Shown here in pieces: positions 1 through 11,132 of a DNA stretch of 64,000 bases (position 1 is its first letter; the number at the start of each line of letters is the position of its first letter). The notes under the pieces are model-generated. The model worked only from the letters and a program-made list of their open reading frames with translations, was not told where the DNA came from and did not search any database. Both the position numbers and the translations under genes were made by a program. Source of the DNA: Blautia hominis (GTDB lineage Bacteria; Bacillota; Clostridia; Lachnospirales; Lachnospiraceae); the NCBI GenBank assembly GCA_002270465.1, contig NQOF01000003.1, positions 1 through 64,000 on the forward strand. The letters run 5' to 3'.

Positions 1-51
1 ACCAAGCAACAAACCCAAGCCGTCAGGTACCAACGCTATGGTATCTGTCAA

Positions 52-2934
<2,883 letters not shown>

Positions 2935-3017
2935 TAAGCACGAAAGTGCGAACGGCGGGTAAGAAAAAAAGGTTTTTGTGTTTTGTATATGCGGTTTTGA
3001 AGATACATGAGAGAGAT

Positions 3018-3051
3018 ATCCTATGAGCAGAATTGTTCGTAGGATTTTTTT
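3018..3051 (+). terminator. rRNA operon terminator
   Basis: A 12-bp stem (ATCCTATGAGCA against TGTTCGTAGGAT, with two G-U pairs) closes a GAAT loop and runs straight into seven T residues. It lies about 85 nt after the 23S end and should end the rRNA transcript. Confidence 0.85.
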
Positions 3052-3101
3052 GTTATATAGAAAACGCTCTTTGGCGTGAGGATTTGTAAATTGAATAAAG
3101 T

Positions 3102-3146
3102 AAAAACCACAGTGTACCTGTAAAAGCAGGTGTACTGTGGTTTTTT
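3102..3146. terminator. bidirectional terminator between 23S and the MFS gene
   Basis: An A-run, a 14-bp stem (CCACAGTGTACCTG against CAGGTGTACTGTGG, with two G-U positions) around loop TAAAAG, and a T-run make a symmetrical terminator. It ends 13 bp after the stop of the leftward MFS gene, so it can stop transcription from both sides. Confidence 0.88.
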
Positions 3147-3158
3147 GAATTTCATGGA

Positions 3159-4478
3159 TTAATGTTTTTCACGCCTCAAATCTTTGGAGAAAAAAAGTAT
3201 TGCCAGTCCCAGAAGAAATACACAGATATTAAAATAGAAGGGATACGACGGATTCAGGTCATATAACCATCCGATCAAGCTGCCGAACGGAACAGAGAGG
3301 GCGATCATCAGCATGTTATAAAGAGCATATATTCTGGAACGTTCTTTTTCATCTACAAACAAAGCCATAAGAGCATCCTTTCGGGGAATGACGATAGCGT
3401 AAGCTGAGGATTCCAGGATTGTGTATAACATAACAAGCAGAAGGTTTTTCTGTGGACAGAGGATCAGGAGTATATGGCTGGCGATATAAATAAAAAATCC
3501 GATGATCATGGAATTTCTGATTCTGAGCCGGTGAAACAAATTCTGCAGGAACACCACGAATAAGATCATGATGATGGTCCTTATAAGCGGGAATACGGCC
3601 ACCAGTTCTTCGGAGATATACAGACTCTCTGTTATATAAAGCGAGAAAAAGTTGGTCGTCGCAATCAGCAATATATTAGTTAATGTCATGATGTAAACCA
3701 CAAGGCGCATCCTGGATGAACGTATGATCTGAAAGAAGATATCCTTATATCCTGTCAACATGGAAAAATAGGACATATTCTTTGTCTCCTCCATACGCTG
3801 CCTGCCAATCTCGGTTTCTCCTCCAAATTTGTAAAGGAGTAGAAATTTGGCTGTCATGGATATTCCTGAAAGGAAGAAGATCACACGAAATACGGACACC
3901 AGGTCATATATTTTCAGCAGCCAGATGGAGATAGGGGCAAAGAATACGGACAGCATACCGCATATCTGTATCAAAGTAAAAGCATTGGTAATATGTTTTG
4001 GAGGACAATCTTCTATAAACAGACAGTTCCATGAGGTATTGGTGATCTGAAAAGAGGCGTTGACAGCCGCCGCGATCAGAAAGTGCCAGAAATTCTGGGA
4101 GAACGCCCATATAAAACAGGGGATACTCCAGGATATGGTGTCAAAGATCACAGTTGCCTTTCGCCGCCCCATTTTGTCAGTCAGGGCACCGCCGATAAAG
4201 GCGAAGAAAACCTGGAGCAGGAAACCCAGGGAAAGGGTAGTTCCGATTTCCAGACTGGAAAGTCCTATCTTCCGCATATAAAGTGCCTGATACGGAGAAA
4301 AAAGGGAATAGGGAATGAACCAAAGCGGCTCTGTACAGATGGACCATTTGGGGTTTCCTTTCAATGCGATGAAAGTCTGTACCAGGACATGATTTCTGAT
4401 CTTGTTTCGTAAAGGGTAGGATTTCATAGTGTGTAAGCGTTCCTTTTCATCGTTATATTTTGAGTGATCTTTCTCCAT
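3159..4478 (-). CDS. MFS transporter
   Basis: This is a 439-residue major facilitator superfamily protein with about 12 hydrophobic segments. The loop after the second segment carries GGALTDKMGRRKATVI, a clear match to MFS motif A (GxLaDrxGrkxxl), which supports a secondary transporter in the cytoplasmic membrane. The substrate cannot be read from the sequence; a drug or metabolite exporter is the usual role for stand-alone members of this type. The chosen ATG at 4478 has no strong ribosome binding site, and Met18 (4427) is an alternative start. The gene is monocistronic and ends against the terminator at 3102-3146. Confidence 0.85.
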   Translation of the reverse strand: MEKDHSKYNDEKERLHTMKSYPLRNKIRNHVLVQTFIALKGNPKWSICTEPLWFIPYSLFSPYQALYMRKIGLSSLEIGTTLSLGFLLQVFFAFIGGALTDKMGRRKATVIFDTISWSIPCFIWAFSQNFWHFLIAAAVNASFQITNTSWNCLFIEDCPPKHITNAFTLIQICGMLSVFFAPISIWLLKIYDLVSVFRVIFFLSGISMTAKFLLLYKFGGETEIGRQRMEETKNMSYFSMLTGYKDIFFQIIRSSRMRLVVYIMTLTNILLIATTNFFSLYITESLYISEELVAVFPLIRTIIMILFVVFLQNLFHRLRIRNSMIIGFFIYIASHILLILCPQKNLLLVMLYTILESSAYAIVIPRKDALMALFVDEKERSRIYALYNMLMIALSVPFGSLIGWLYDLNPSYPFYFNICVFLLGLAILFFSKDLRREKH

Positions 4479-4689
4479 TATAAGGAATGTAAACCTTTAA
4501 GTAAAGCAGATAATCTCTGAAAAACAGACAAATTTCAAGTGATATTTACTTCCCGGTTCCGGGAGGCAATGATTCCTAAAAAAATGACACCATATTAAAA
4601 TTTAAGCCATTATCTGTCGTCAGTGCCAGAGATATAATAAAGCCATCTCAACAGGAAACAGCACTGTAAAGAGTGCGGAATGAAAATCA

Positions 4690-4899
4690 GGAGGAATGAG
4701 AAGTATGAAACTAAAAAAAGCAGCGGCAATTACATTGACTGGTGGATTGAAGTGTCCCAGGGCGATGTGGTTTCTTATCTTCCATGTCTGGAAAAGCATA
4801 AAGAGGATGAAAATACGGTCTACGGCGGTGAAATCCTTTAAGACAGCCTGCGGGGTTTCGCCTACGGAATACAGGAAAAACACAGCAATCGGAAAATAA
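4690..4899 (+). pseudogene. possible remnant of an AraC-family regulator
   Basis: Reading forward, codons 4834-4896 give SFKTACGVSPTEYRKNTAIG, which resembles the last helix of AraC-family DNA-binding domains (consensus like FKxxxGxSPxEYRK). The expected second helix-turn-helix is not upstream in the same frame. Instead a different forward frame (4737-4841) is open with protein-like composition and stops just where the AraC-like frame becomes recognisable. A GGAGG precedes ATG at 4696. I read this as a decayed, frameshifted or internally deleted gene. The match is only about 14 residues, so chance resemblance is possible. The rest of 4479-4690 is AT-rich and holds only the presumed MFS promoter. 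Confidence 0.35.
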
Positions 4900-4906
4900 A
4901 AATTTA

Positions 4907-4941
4907 AGCCGCACGCACGATCTGAGATCGTCTGTGCGGCT
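4907..4941 (-). terminator. terminator of the DUF6320/acyltransferase operon
   Basis: A long hairpin pairs AGCCGCAC with GTGCGGCT (8 bp) and, after a 2x2 internal loop, ACGATCT with AGATCGT (7 bp). On the minus strand it is followed by TTAAATTTTTATTTTCC, on the plus strand by a weaker T-run. It begins 7 bp past the stop of the 4948-5652 gene. Confidence 0.85.
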
Positions 4942-4947
4942 AAACTT

Positions 4948-5652
4948 TTATATATGCATCCTTCTTCTGACTTCATTTCTAAGCCCGCTTCTTCGCAGGA
5001 TCGTGATCAATGCCCCGTCAATGATGAGCGAGCATGTGAGCACCACAGCAGACCAGGACAGGAACAAAGGCTCCTGATAATAATTGTGGATCAGCAATTC
5101 AATGCCAACGGTCAGGACTGCGATCTCCCCCACGATCACGGCCGCCAGGGAAAGAATGGAACGGTGCCGGTATCTGAGACAGAACGCAAAGATGAGAATG
5201 AGCATTGTGACTATGCCTATTATGGGAACCGCCAGATGAAAATACCATCCATTGCCCGGATGCAGCCAAGCGATGATCCCAAAATACATGGCAATACTCA
5301 GACCATCCAGAAAAAGGCTCACATAAGGATTGAATCCTGCCGAAAAAAACAGCGGCAGGAAAAAGATCCACAGAACCACACAGATCCCTATCACATAAAG
5401 GGACCAGCTTCCGTACTGGAAAATGAACAGATTTAACAGACCGCAGACGACAGCCGTGGCAGCGAGTATGACAGTCATGAGGATTGTAATGTCACTGCGG
5501 GGCACTGTCTCCGTGTGGCCTTCCAGCGTAGGAAAGGGTTTGGGAGAACTGGTATCCGGCGGTTGTTTGGGGTTGATAACTTTTGTATTGCACAGGGGGC
5601 AGACTTTACAGGTCTTGTCAAGTTCCACCCCACAGTTCACACAGTATGACAT
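4948..5652 (-). CDS. DUF6320 zinc-ribbon membrane protein
   Basis: The 234-residue protein opens with a zinc-ribbon motif CVNCGVELDKTCKVCPLC, a proline/serine-rich linker, and then about six transmembrane segments. This matches the DUF6320 family, whose function is unknown. A TTG 15 nt upstream is also open, but the ribosome binding site GGAGGA sits correctly for the ATG at 5652, so that start was chosen. It lies 21 bp after the acyltransferase gene and is presumably cotranscribed with it. I recall DUF6320 genes next to alcohol-acetyltransferase-like genes in other Firmicutes, as here. A membrane partner for the acyltransferase is an inference. Confidence 0.75.
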   Translation of the reverse strand: MSYCVNCGVELDKTCKVCPLCNTKVINPKQPPDTSSPKPFPTLEGHTETVPRSDITILMTVILAATAVVCGLLNLFIFQYGSWSLYVIGICVVLWIFFLPLFFSAGFNPYVSLFLDGLSIAMYFGIIAWLHPGNGWYFHLAVPIIGIVTMLILIFAFCLRYRHRSILSLAAVIVGEIAVLTVGIELLIHNYYQEPLFLSWSAVVLTCSLIIDGALITILRRSGLRNEVRRRMHI

Positions 5653-5673
5653 AAAGGATTCCTCCAAATTTAT

Positions 5674-6972
5674 TTAATCCTTGGTTTCTCGGTTGCTCTC
5701 TATCTTCACATGGATTCCGTCAGATATCAGTTTACGGAAAAATATGCGTTCCACATCAGCTTCCACGATACTGCTGGCAAAATTTATGGTCAGGGTGTTT
5801 TCATAACTGACAATGGCGCAGTTGGTTCTTGGGGAAAACGGCTGCCCCATGAGTACATCAAAGCGTTCCACATATTCTTTCATCTCCTCAGGAACCTGTA
5901 CAATGCCCAGATTTGTCAGTCCTGCTGTGGACTGGCGGTCCTGTACCCGGATATAGAACTGTCTGACTACAAAATCTTTTAAGAACAGCGGTACAATGCG
6001 GATGAAAGGACTCTGCTGGGTGGAGGCATTGGTGGTAATGTCAGCATTGAGGAACTTGTTGTTGATATAATACCGCATATAATGGTGCACCTGTACAAGG
6101 ATCTCCTCGAATGTGTATTCTCCCATTCTGGGGTCTATGGAGGGATATACCATAGTGATAAAATTCCGCAGTGTTATGGAAGGAAAGAATTTGCGCAGGT
6201 TTACAGGCAGTGCAAGCTTTACAGGCTTTTCCCGGAATACACGGTCAGCCTTCTGCTTTTCCAGGAGGGAATAGAGGAGCACTGCGTTTAAATATTCGGT
6301 GATAGATGCCTTATAGTTTCTGGCAACTTTTAAAACTTCATTCACGGGCATGATGCCGCAGATAATATTCAGCGTATAAAAAGGTTCTTTTGTTCCCCTG
6401 ACCCGGTAGGCGCTCCCCTGGGTCCGCGCCGGCTTTACTTTTGAGGAGGCATAGCGCAGGTAGGCGTCTTCCAACTCCTCAGGGTCCGGTTCCTGGTGGA
6501 TATCCAGTACGCCGTCACAACTTGGGATCTCATGCCCCTGCAGACGTAGATACACGGCAGTGATCGTCCGCAGAAGATACAAGGCCCCGTTGCCGTCTGA
6601 GAGGGAGTGAAACATTTCCAGGGATATTTTCTTATGGTAATAGTATATCCGGATCATATATCGGTTATTGGCCTTAAAAGACATAGGCATACAGGGATTC
6701 ACTATGTCCGGCTGGACAAACGGCCCCGGCCTGTCATTGGGTTCCAAATAGCGCCAGAACAGTCCTTTTCTAAGGGCTACCTTGAACACCGGGAAGCGGG
6801 GCAGTGCCAAATCCACAGCCTTCTGCAGAAGAACCGGGTCCACTTCCTCCTTCATGATCATGGTGATCCGATAGACACTTGAGAAATTTTTGCGCTGCAG
6901 AGTGGGATATACATTTGCAGATAAATCTAATTTGTACCATGTAGCACGGTTTTTGTTTGTTTTTTTCTCCAT
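5674..6972 (-). CDS. condensation-domain / alcohol-acetyltransferase-like acyltransferase
   Basis: The 432-residue protein has the HxxxDG active-site motif of the condensation and BAHD/AATase acyltransferase fold (His122-Ser-Leu-Ser-Asp126-Gly127). The N-terminal half resembles chloramphenicol-acetyltransferase-like domains. Enzymes of this fold transfer an acyl group from CoA or a carrier to an alcohol or amine; no carrier-protein or NRPS module is near, so a stand-alone role is likely. The frame is open to 7104, but Met at 6972 gives a normal N-terminus (MEKKTNKNRATWYKLD); its ribosome binding site is weak. It is divergent from the alpha/beta hydrolase and upstream of the DUF6320 gene. An ester made here and cleaved by the neighbour is a plausible but unproven pairing. 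Confidence 0.75.
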   Translation of the reverse strand: MEKKTNKNRATWYKLDLSANVYPTLQRKNFSSVYRITMIMKEEVDPVLLQKAVDLALPRFPVFKVALRKGLFWRYLEPNDRPGPFVQPDIVNPCMPMSFKANNRYMIRIYYYHKKISLEMFHSLSDGNGALYLLRTITAVYLRLQGHEIPSCDGVLDIHQEPDPEELEDAYLRYASSKVKPARTQGSAYRVRGTKEPFYTLNIICGIMPVNEVLKVARNYKASITEYLNAVLLYSLLEKQKADRVFREKPVKLALPVNLRKFFPSITLRNFITMVYPSIDPRMGEYTFEEILVQVHHYMRYYINNKFLNADITTNASTQQSPFIRIVPLFLKDFVVRQFYIRVQDRQSTAGLTNLGIVQVPEEMKEYVERFDVLMGQPFSPRTNCAIVSYENTLTINFASSIVEADVERIFFRKLISDGIHVKIESNRETKD

Positions 6973-7103
6973 ACGTTTATTATAAGGTGATATGGGGAAA
7001 TTATCAATAAAAACAGAAAAGAAACCGGAATGGACGTTTGGGCTGTGCTGTGATAGAATGAAACTATGTTGCCAGGAAACCCTATAAGCAGAAGGAGAAC
7101 CCA

Positions 7104-8000
7104 ATGGAAATTAATCTGAAGAGCAGCCAAAGCCTTATGAAGGCTATTAAAAAGATGCATACACTTGTAGAAAGTCCTGATGTGGAAAAACAGAGGGCAT
7201 CCCAGGAAAATCTAAGCGGTATCTTCTCAAAAAGCAAAGACATGAAATATGAGAATTTTGATATAGAAGGGATTCCTGCCGAATGGGTCAGTGTAGACCG
7301 AAGGCATATGAAAAAATATGTGATACTTTACTGCCACGGCGGCGGATACAACACAGGAAGTTTCCGCTACGCCAGGAGTGTTACCAATAAACTTGCAAGC
7401 ACCACCTCCATGGATGTGCTCAGCTTTGATTATCGCCTTGCGCCGGAATGCCCCTATCCCGCGGCGTTGGAGGATGCTCTGAAGGTATGGGACTATCTGA
7501 TGCAGTTTGGATACGGAGCCAGGGATGTGATCGTGGCAGGGGATTCCGCGGGAGGAAATCTGGCCCTTACTCTAGTGCAGAAATTAAAAGAACAGGGCCG
7601 TATCCTTCCAAGGGGCATCATCCTGTTCTCTCCGTGGACGGACCTTACAAAGAGCGGAAGATCACATGAGCTGAAGGCTGAGATCGACCCGATTCTTTCA
7701 GAGGAATATATAGACAAGGCAGTCCGGGACTACGCGGAGGGGCGGGAGCTGCATGATCCGTTGATCTCTCCCCTGTTTGCGGATTTCACCGGGTTTCCCC
7801 CTGCCTATATTCAGGTGGGCGAGAATGAGATCCTTCTCTCTGATTCTCTAAACCTGCAGAAAAGGCTACGAAAATACCATGTGCAGGTACAGCTGGACTA
7901 TTACACCGGTATGTGGCATGTTTTCCAGATGTCACCTTTTAAAGCTGCCTATGATGCTATGGACCAGGTGGCTGAATTTATCTTTGATATCTGCAGATAG
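7104..8000 (+). CDS. alpha/beta hydrolase, hormone-sensitive-lipase family esterase
   Basis: The 298-residue protein carries the HSL-family oxyanion motif HGGG at residues 78-81, the nucleophile elbow GDSAGG with Ser148, and a C-terminal GMWHVF segment that supplies the catalytic histidine. The usual acid position (VGxxDxL) reads VGENEIL, so glutamate would replace aspartate. The expected activity is hydrolysis of short-chain esters or amides in the cytoplasm; no signal peptide is present. AGAAGGAGA precedes the ATG. The gene starts 131 bp from the divergent acyltransferase, and GATAGAAT near 7052-7059 looks like its -10 region. Confidence 0.85.
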   Translation: MEINLKSSQSLMKAIKKMHTLVESPDVEKQRASQENLSGIFSKSKDMKYENFDIEGIPAEWVSVDRRHMKKYVILYCHGGGYNTGSFRYARSVTNKLASTTSMDVLSFDYRLAPECPYPAALEDALKVWDYLMQFGYGARDVIVAGDSAGGNLALTLVQKLKEQGRILPRGIILFSPWTDLTKSGRSHELKAEIDPILSEEYIDKAVRDYAEGRELHDPLISPLFADFTGFPPAYIQVGENEILLSDSLNLQKRLRKYHVQVQLDYYTGMWHVFQMSPFKAAYDAMDQVAEFIFDICR

Positions 8001-8023
8001 GCGGCATTCTGTGTTCAGTGACA

Positions 8024-9580
8024 TCAGATATAATCCAGGATATAGCAGCCCATCATCAGGTACAGCCGAGTCATAAAATCATCCAGATTTGCCCCTGTAA
8101 GCTGTGTGATGCGGTTCAGGCGGTGGGGCAGGGTGCTCCGGTTGATCTTGAGGAGCTGGGCGGTGAGGGTGCTGTTCCGCTCATTCATGAGGTAGGTCTT
8201 TAAAGTCTCGTACAGCTCCGTGCCGTGTTCCCTGTCATAATGACGGAGCTGGTGCAGGGTATCCGGAGCGATACTCTCTTTCGTAAAATCCCCGGTGCCC
8301 TCCAGGAGCCAATACTTCAATACATAGTCCTGAAACTCATTATACCAGTGAGGCACCTGTTCCATCTGGCTGTAGCTGAGTGCGATCTGCGCCTGCTTCA
8401 GATGGATGGACAGGGTGGAAAAACCCCGGAATGGAAAGGATACCCCCATGCGGAGCAGCCCTTCCCGGATAATATAGGACATTTTCATGCGCAGATCCTG
8501 AGGCGTGATCTGACTTTTGCCGGTGTTGACCAGCAGGTAAATATGTCCCTTATAGTAGCAGGCTTGACATGCCTCAATCCGTTCCTCTATTTCGTTGCAG
8601 ATACTGTATACGGAAAGTTTTGTCACATCTGTGCTCTCAAAGGAGATGATGCCGCACAGATACTGGTCTGCTTCCTTCCATCCCAGCAGCTCCAGCTTGC
8701 GGCTCATATCCAGACGGTCTGTCTCAGTGCCGCTGATGGTATCTATGATCAGCTTTTCCAGAGGGTGCCGCTCGTCTTCCCCCGCATCATTACGTCTCAG
8801 AAGTGCCAATTTGATGATTTCTGCAAAATAGGAGGCTACATAGAGCTGCCCCCGTGTCACGGGTGTTTCCATTTCTGAGATAATAAACCGTCCCCTGTAA
8901 TTCCCGTTCATCCATAAATTTACATAGATACAGCGGTCATTGTTAAAATCGCTGTCCCAGAACTGCCCTCCTGAGGTGGACAGTGTTTTTTTGTATGCCG
9001 GGCTTGTCCTAAAAAAATTAATGGTATTCAAATCCTGCATGTACCGTTTGGTCTGCTCGTTATAGGTAAAATTAAGAGCGCCCTCAAAATGGCGGGGACA
9101 GGCCAGTATATGAAAGTATTCATCATGAATGAATACAGGATTGTGAAAATGCTCCAGCGCTGCCACGGTAATGTCATATAGGCTTCCGTCCCGGTTCAAA
9201 ATGTCATTGAGCTTTCTTTCAAGATGGGAGTAGGAGACAAAGATCTGCTGCAGGGCATTAAAGATTTCCGTCACAGGCATGGTTTCCGGAAAGATAAGGC
9301 AGCAGCAGGAGTCATGGATATTTTCTTTTGCAGGTTGCCCAACCACCGCCAGAAAACCGTGGTGCAGCAAAAAGGGATGGGAGGCCAGGATCTTACAATC
9401 TGCAAGATATAGAAAGGTATGTGATAAATCCTGCTGACCAGTATAGAACTGTATGCCGGACAGACAGGGTTCCTCGTCTGCCGGAAGCAGGGAAACCGGA
9501 ATTTCACGTTCTTTCAGTTTCTCATACAAGATCTGCATACTCAGCAGAAGGCCTGCGGGTGAGTTGTGATTCTCAGTCAT
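8024..9580 (-). CDS. PucR/CdaR-family transcriptional regulator
   Basis: This is a 518-residue regulator. The last 60 residues form the helix-turn-helix typical of PucR/CdaR proteins (LYETLKTYLMNERNSTLTA ... NRSTLPHRLNRI), preceded by a GGDEF-like divergent central domain and an N-terminal sensory region. Family members control catabolism of purines, sugar acids or other small molecules. GGAGGG lies 8 nt before the ATG at 9580; the frame extends to 9625, but that would place the start inside the terminator hairpin. It follows a GPH-like transporter and a URO-D-family gene on the same strand and may regulate them. The effector is unknown. Confidence 0.8.
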   Translation of the reverse strand: MTENHNSPAGLLLSMQILYEKLKEREIPVSLLPADEEPCLSGIQFYTGQQDLSHTFLYLADCKILASHPFLLHHGFLAVVGQPAKENIHDSCCCLIFPETMPVTEIFNALQQIFVSYSHLERKLNDILNRDGSLYDITVAALEHFHNPVFIHDEYFHILACPRHFEGALNFTYNEQTKRYMQDLNTINFFRTSPAYKKTLSTSGGQFWDSDFNNDRCIYVNLWMNGNYRGRFIISEMETPVTRGQLYVASYFAEIIKLALLRRNDAGEDERHPLEKLIIDTISGTETDRLDMSRKLELLGWKEADQYLCGIISFESTDVTKLSVYSICNEIEERIEACQACYYKGHIYLLVNTGKSQITPQDLRMKMSYIIREGLLRMGVSFPFRGFSTLSIHLKQAQIALSYSQMEQVPHWYNEFQDYVLKYWLLEGTGDFTKESIAPDTLHQLRHYDREHGTELYETLKTYLMNERNSTLTAQLLKINRSTLPHRLNRITQLTGANLDDFMTRLYLMMGCYILDYI

Positions 9581-9621
9581 GGTATTTCCCTCCGGGTTTT
9601 GATAAATACGGCAAAATCCAT

Positions 9622-9662
9622 CCATCTTCCGGCAAAGGCCATGCAGGCCGGCCGGAAGATGG
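9622..9662 (-). terminator. terminator after the GPH transporter
   Basis: CCATCTTCCGGC and GCCGGAAGATGG form a perfect 12-bp stem. On the minus strand it is followed by ATGGATTTTGCC. It separates the URO-D/transporter operon from the PucR-type gene, which therefore probably has its own promoter or is reached by read-through. Confidence 0.7.
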
Positions 9663-9729
9663 ACGGATCAAAAAATCTTCTCCTATTTAGTATTCTATCG
9701 TAACAGAGGACTTTTTACCAGAGGTGTTT

Positions 9730-11100
9730 TTATCTTTCCTGATCTAATTTATAACCAAATGCCAGTATGATGGCTCCTATAAGGATCACAACAGCGGGAA
9801 TGATCATAAATCCCATACTGATGCCTCTCTGAAGCTGCGGGGTCGCCATGGACGGGTCCAAATCGGAGTTAAACTGGGCAAGTGCCAGACAGGCGGATAT
9901 GAGAATACCTCTCGACACAATCCCTATTTTGATGGGAACGGTCAAAAGTCCCATAACCGTTCCGGTTACGTCATAACCCAGTTTTTTGCCGCTGTAGGCA
10001 GCACAGTTTGAGAAAAGTTCCGGGTCACAGGCATTGGTCAGAACCAGTATGAACATGACTGCGCACATGGCGGCCATGACCACCCAGGTCTGGCTGTAGG
10101 CAAAGAAAGCACCTGTAGCGATCACTGCCATCAGAAAGTAGGAACATACCACAGTCTTTTTTGCGGTAAATCTGGCAACAATGAATTTTGATACATAGGA
10201 GGCAACAACGCCCAGCAGATTGGCTGCGAAGACAAAGGTGGTCAGCAGGGCCGCGTTTTTGCTTATGTATGTAAAATAATAGATAGCCAGTCCGTTTACA
10301 AGGAAAAGCACAATATATTTTGTGATACAGGACAAAAACAGCCACAGCAGATGGGGATTGCAGCGGATGGCATCAAGGGCGCGTACCTTTGGGGCATCCT
10401 TGGCAGTTTCGGCGGTTTTCGCCTGCCGGTCCATTTGGCAAAGTTCTTCCTCCCCGGTCATCTCATAGCCTTTAAACATATTGAAATGGGCATAAAATCC
10501 GGCAGCCATCAACGCGGAGAATGCGAAAGCCGTGGCAGCGTAAGAATTTTTCTCCCCGATCCACGCGGCAAAAACGGAAACTGCCGCAGGCCCTGCGTAG
10601 GAATACACCACAGAGGCAAGGGATGTCCATACCATTCTGGTCGAGGACAGCGTCATTCTCTCCTCAGGCGTCTTCCCTGCAATATTGATCATGGAAATGT
10701 TGGCTATAAAAGGTATATTCCACGCAATACGGCTGGTGATCATAGCTGCCGTTACGAAGATGGCAGCTGCCAGCCCGTTGCCGATCTTTATGAACTGCAT
10801 GGCATACAGGAAAGGGACCATCCAGGGTGTCAGAATAAGCCAAGAGCGGTAACGTCCCCATTTTTTAGGCTTTATCTTGTTCAGGAACGGACCATACAGG
10901 CAGGAGAGGATGGCATCCACAACTGCGGAGATGGTCGTCATCACTGTGATAACACCCAGTGAAAATTTAGCAATATTGGTAAAAAAGTAAGTGGCATAAA
11001 AGGTATCAATATTGGACATCAGTGTAAAGCCAAAATCACCCACACCGAAGAACCGTTTAAGCGAGTTGCTCAGACCATTCCGTTCTTTTTTCTCAGGCAT
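9730..11100 (-). CDS. GPH-like MFS transporter (cation symporter type)
   Basis: The 456-residue protein has about 12 transmembrane segments and the GPH-family signature region KPKKWGRYRSWLILTPW after the second segment. Members usually import glycosides, pentosides or hexuronides with sodium or protons. Here the only enzyme next to it is a URO-D-family methyltransferase, so a methylated or methoxylated substrate is possible by context. AAGGAGATG precedes the ATG. It lies 32 bp downstream of the URO-D gene in one operon and ends before the terminator at 9622-9662. Confidence 0.8.
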   Translation of the reverse strand: MPEKKERNGLSNSLKRFFGVGDFGFTLMSNIDTFYATYFFTNIAKFSLGVITVMTTISAVVDAILSCLYGPFLNKIKPKKWGRYRSWLILTPWMVPFLYAMQFIKIGNGLAAAIFVTAAMITSRIAWNIPFIANISMINIAGKTPEERMTLSSTRMVWTSLASVVYSYAGPAAVSVFAAWIGEKNSYAATAFAFSALMAAGFYAHFNMFKGYEMTGEEELCQMDRQAKTAETAKDAPKVRALDAIRCNPHLLWLFLSCITKYIVLFLVNGLAIYYFTYISKNAALLTTFVFAANLLGVVASYVSKFIVARFTAKKTVVCSYFLMAVIATGAFFAYSQTWVVMAAMCAVMFILVLTNACDPELFSNCAAYSGKKLGYDVTGTVMGLLTVPIKIGIVSRGILISACLALAQFNSDLDPSMATPQLQRGISMGFMIIPAVVILIGAIILAFGYKLDQER

Positions 11101-11132
11101 TTATCCATCTCCTTCCGGGTCATGCGTCTCTG

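Noticed and set aside
4620-4976. Minus-strand 118-codon hydrophobic frame
   Set aside because: It starts inside the end of the DUF6320 gene, spans the terminator at 4907-4941 and is antisense to the AraC-like remnant; no ribosome binding site.
8225-8878. Plus-strand 217-codon frame
   Set aside because: Antisense to the PucR-type regulator, which has recognisable domains throughout; composition fits a shadow frame.
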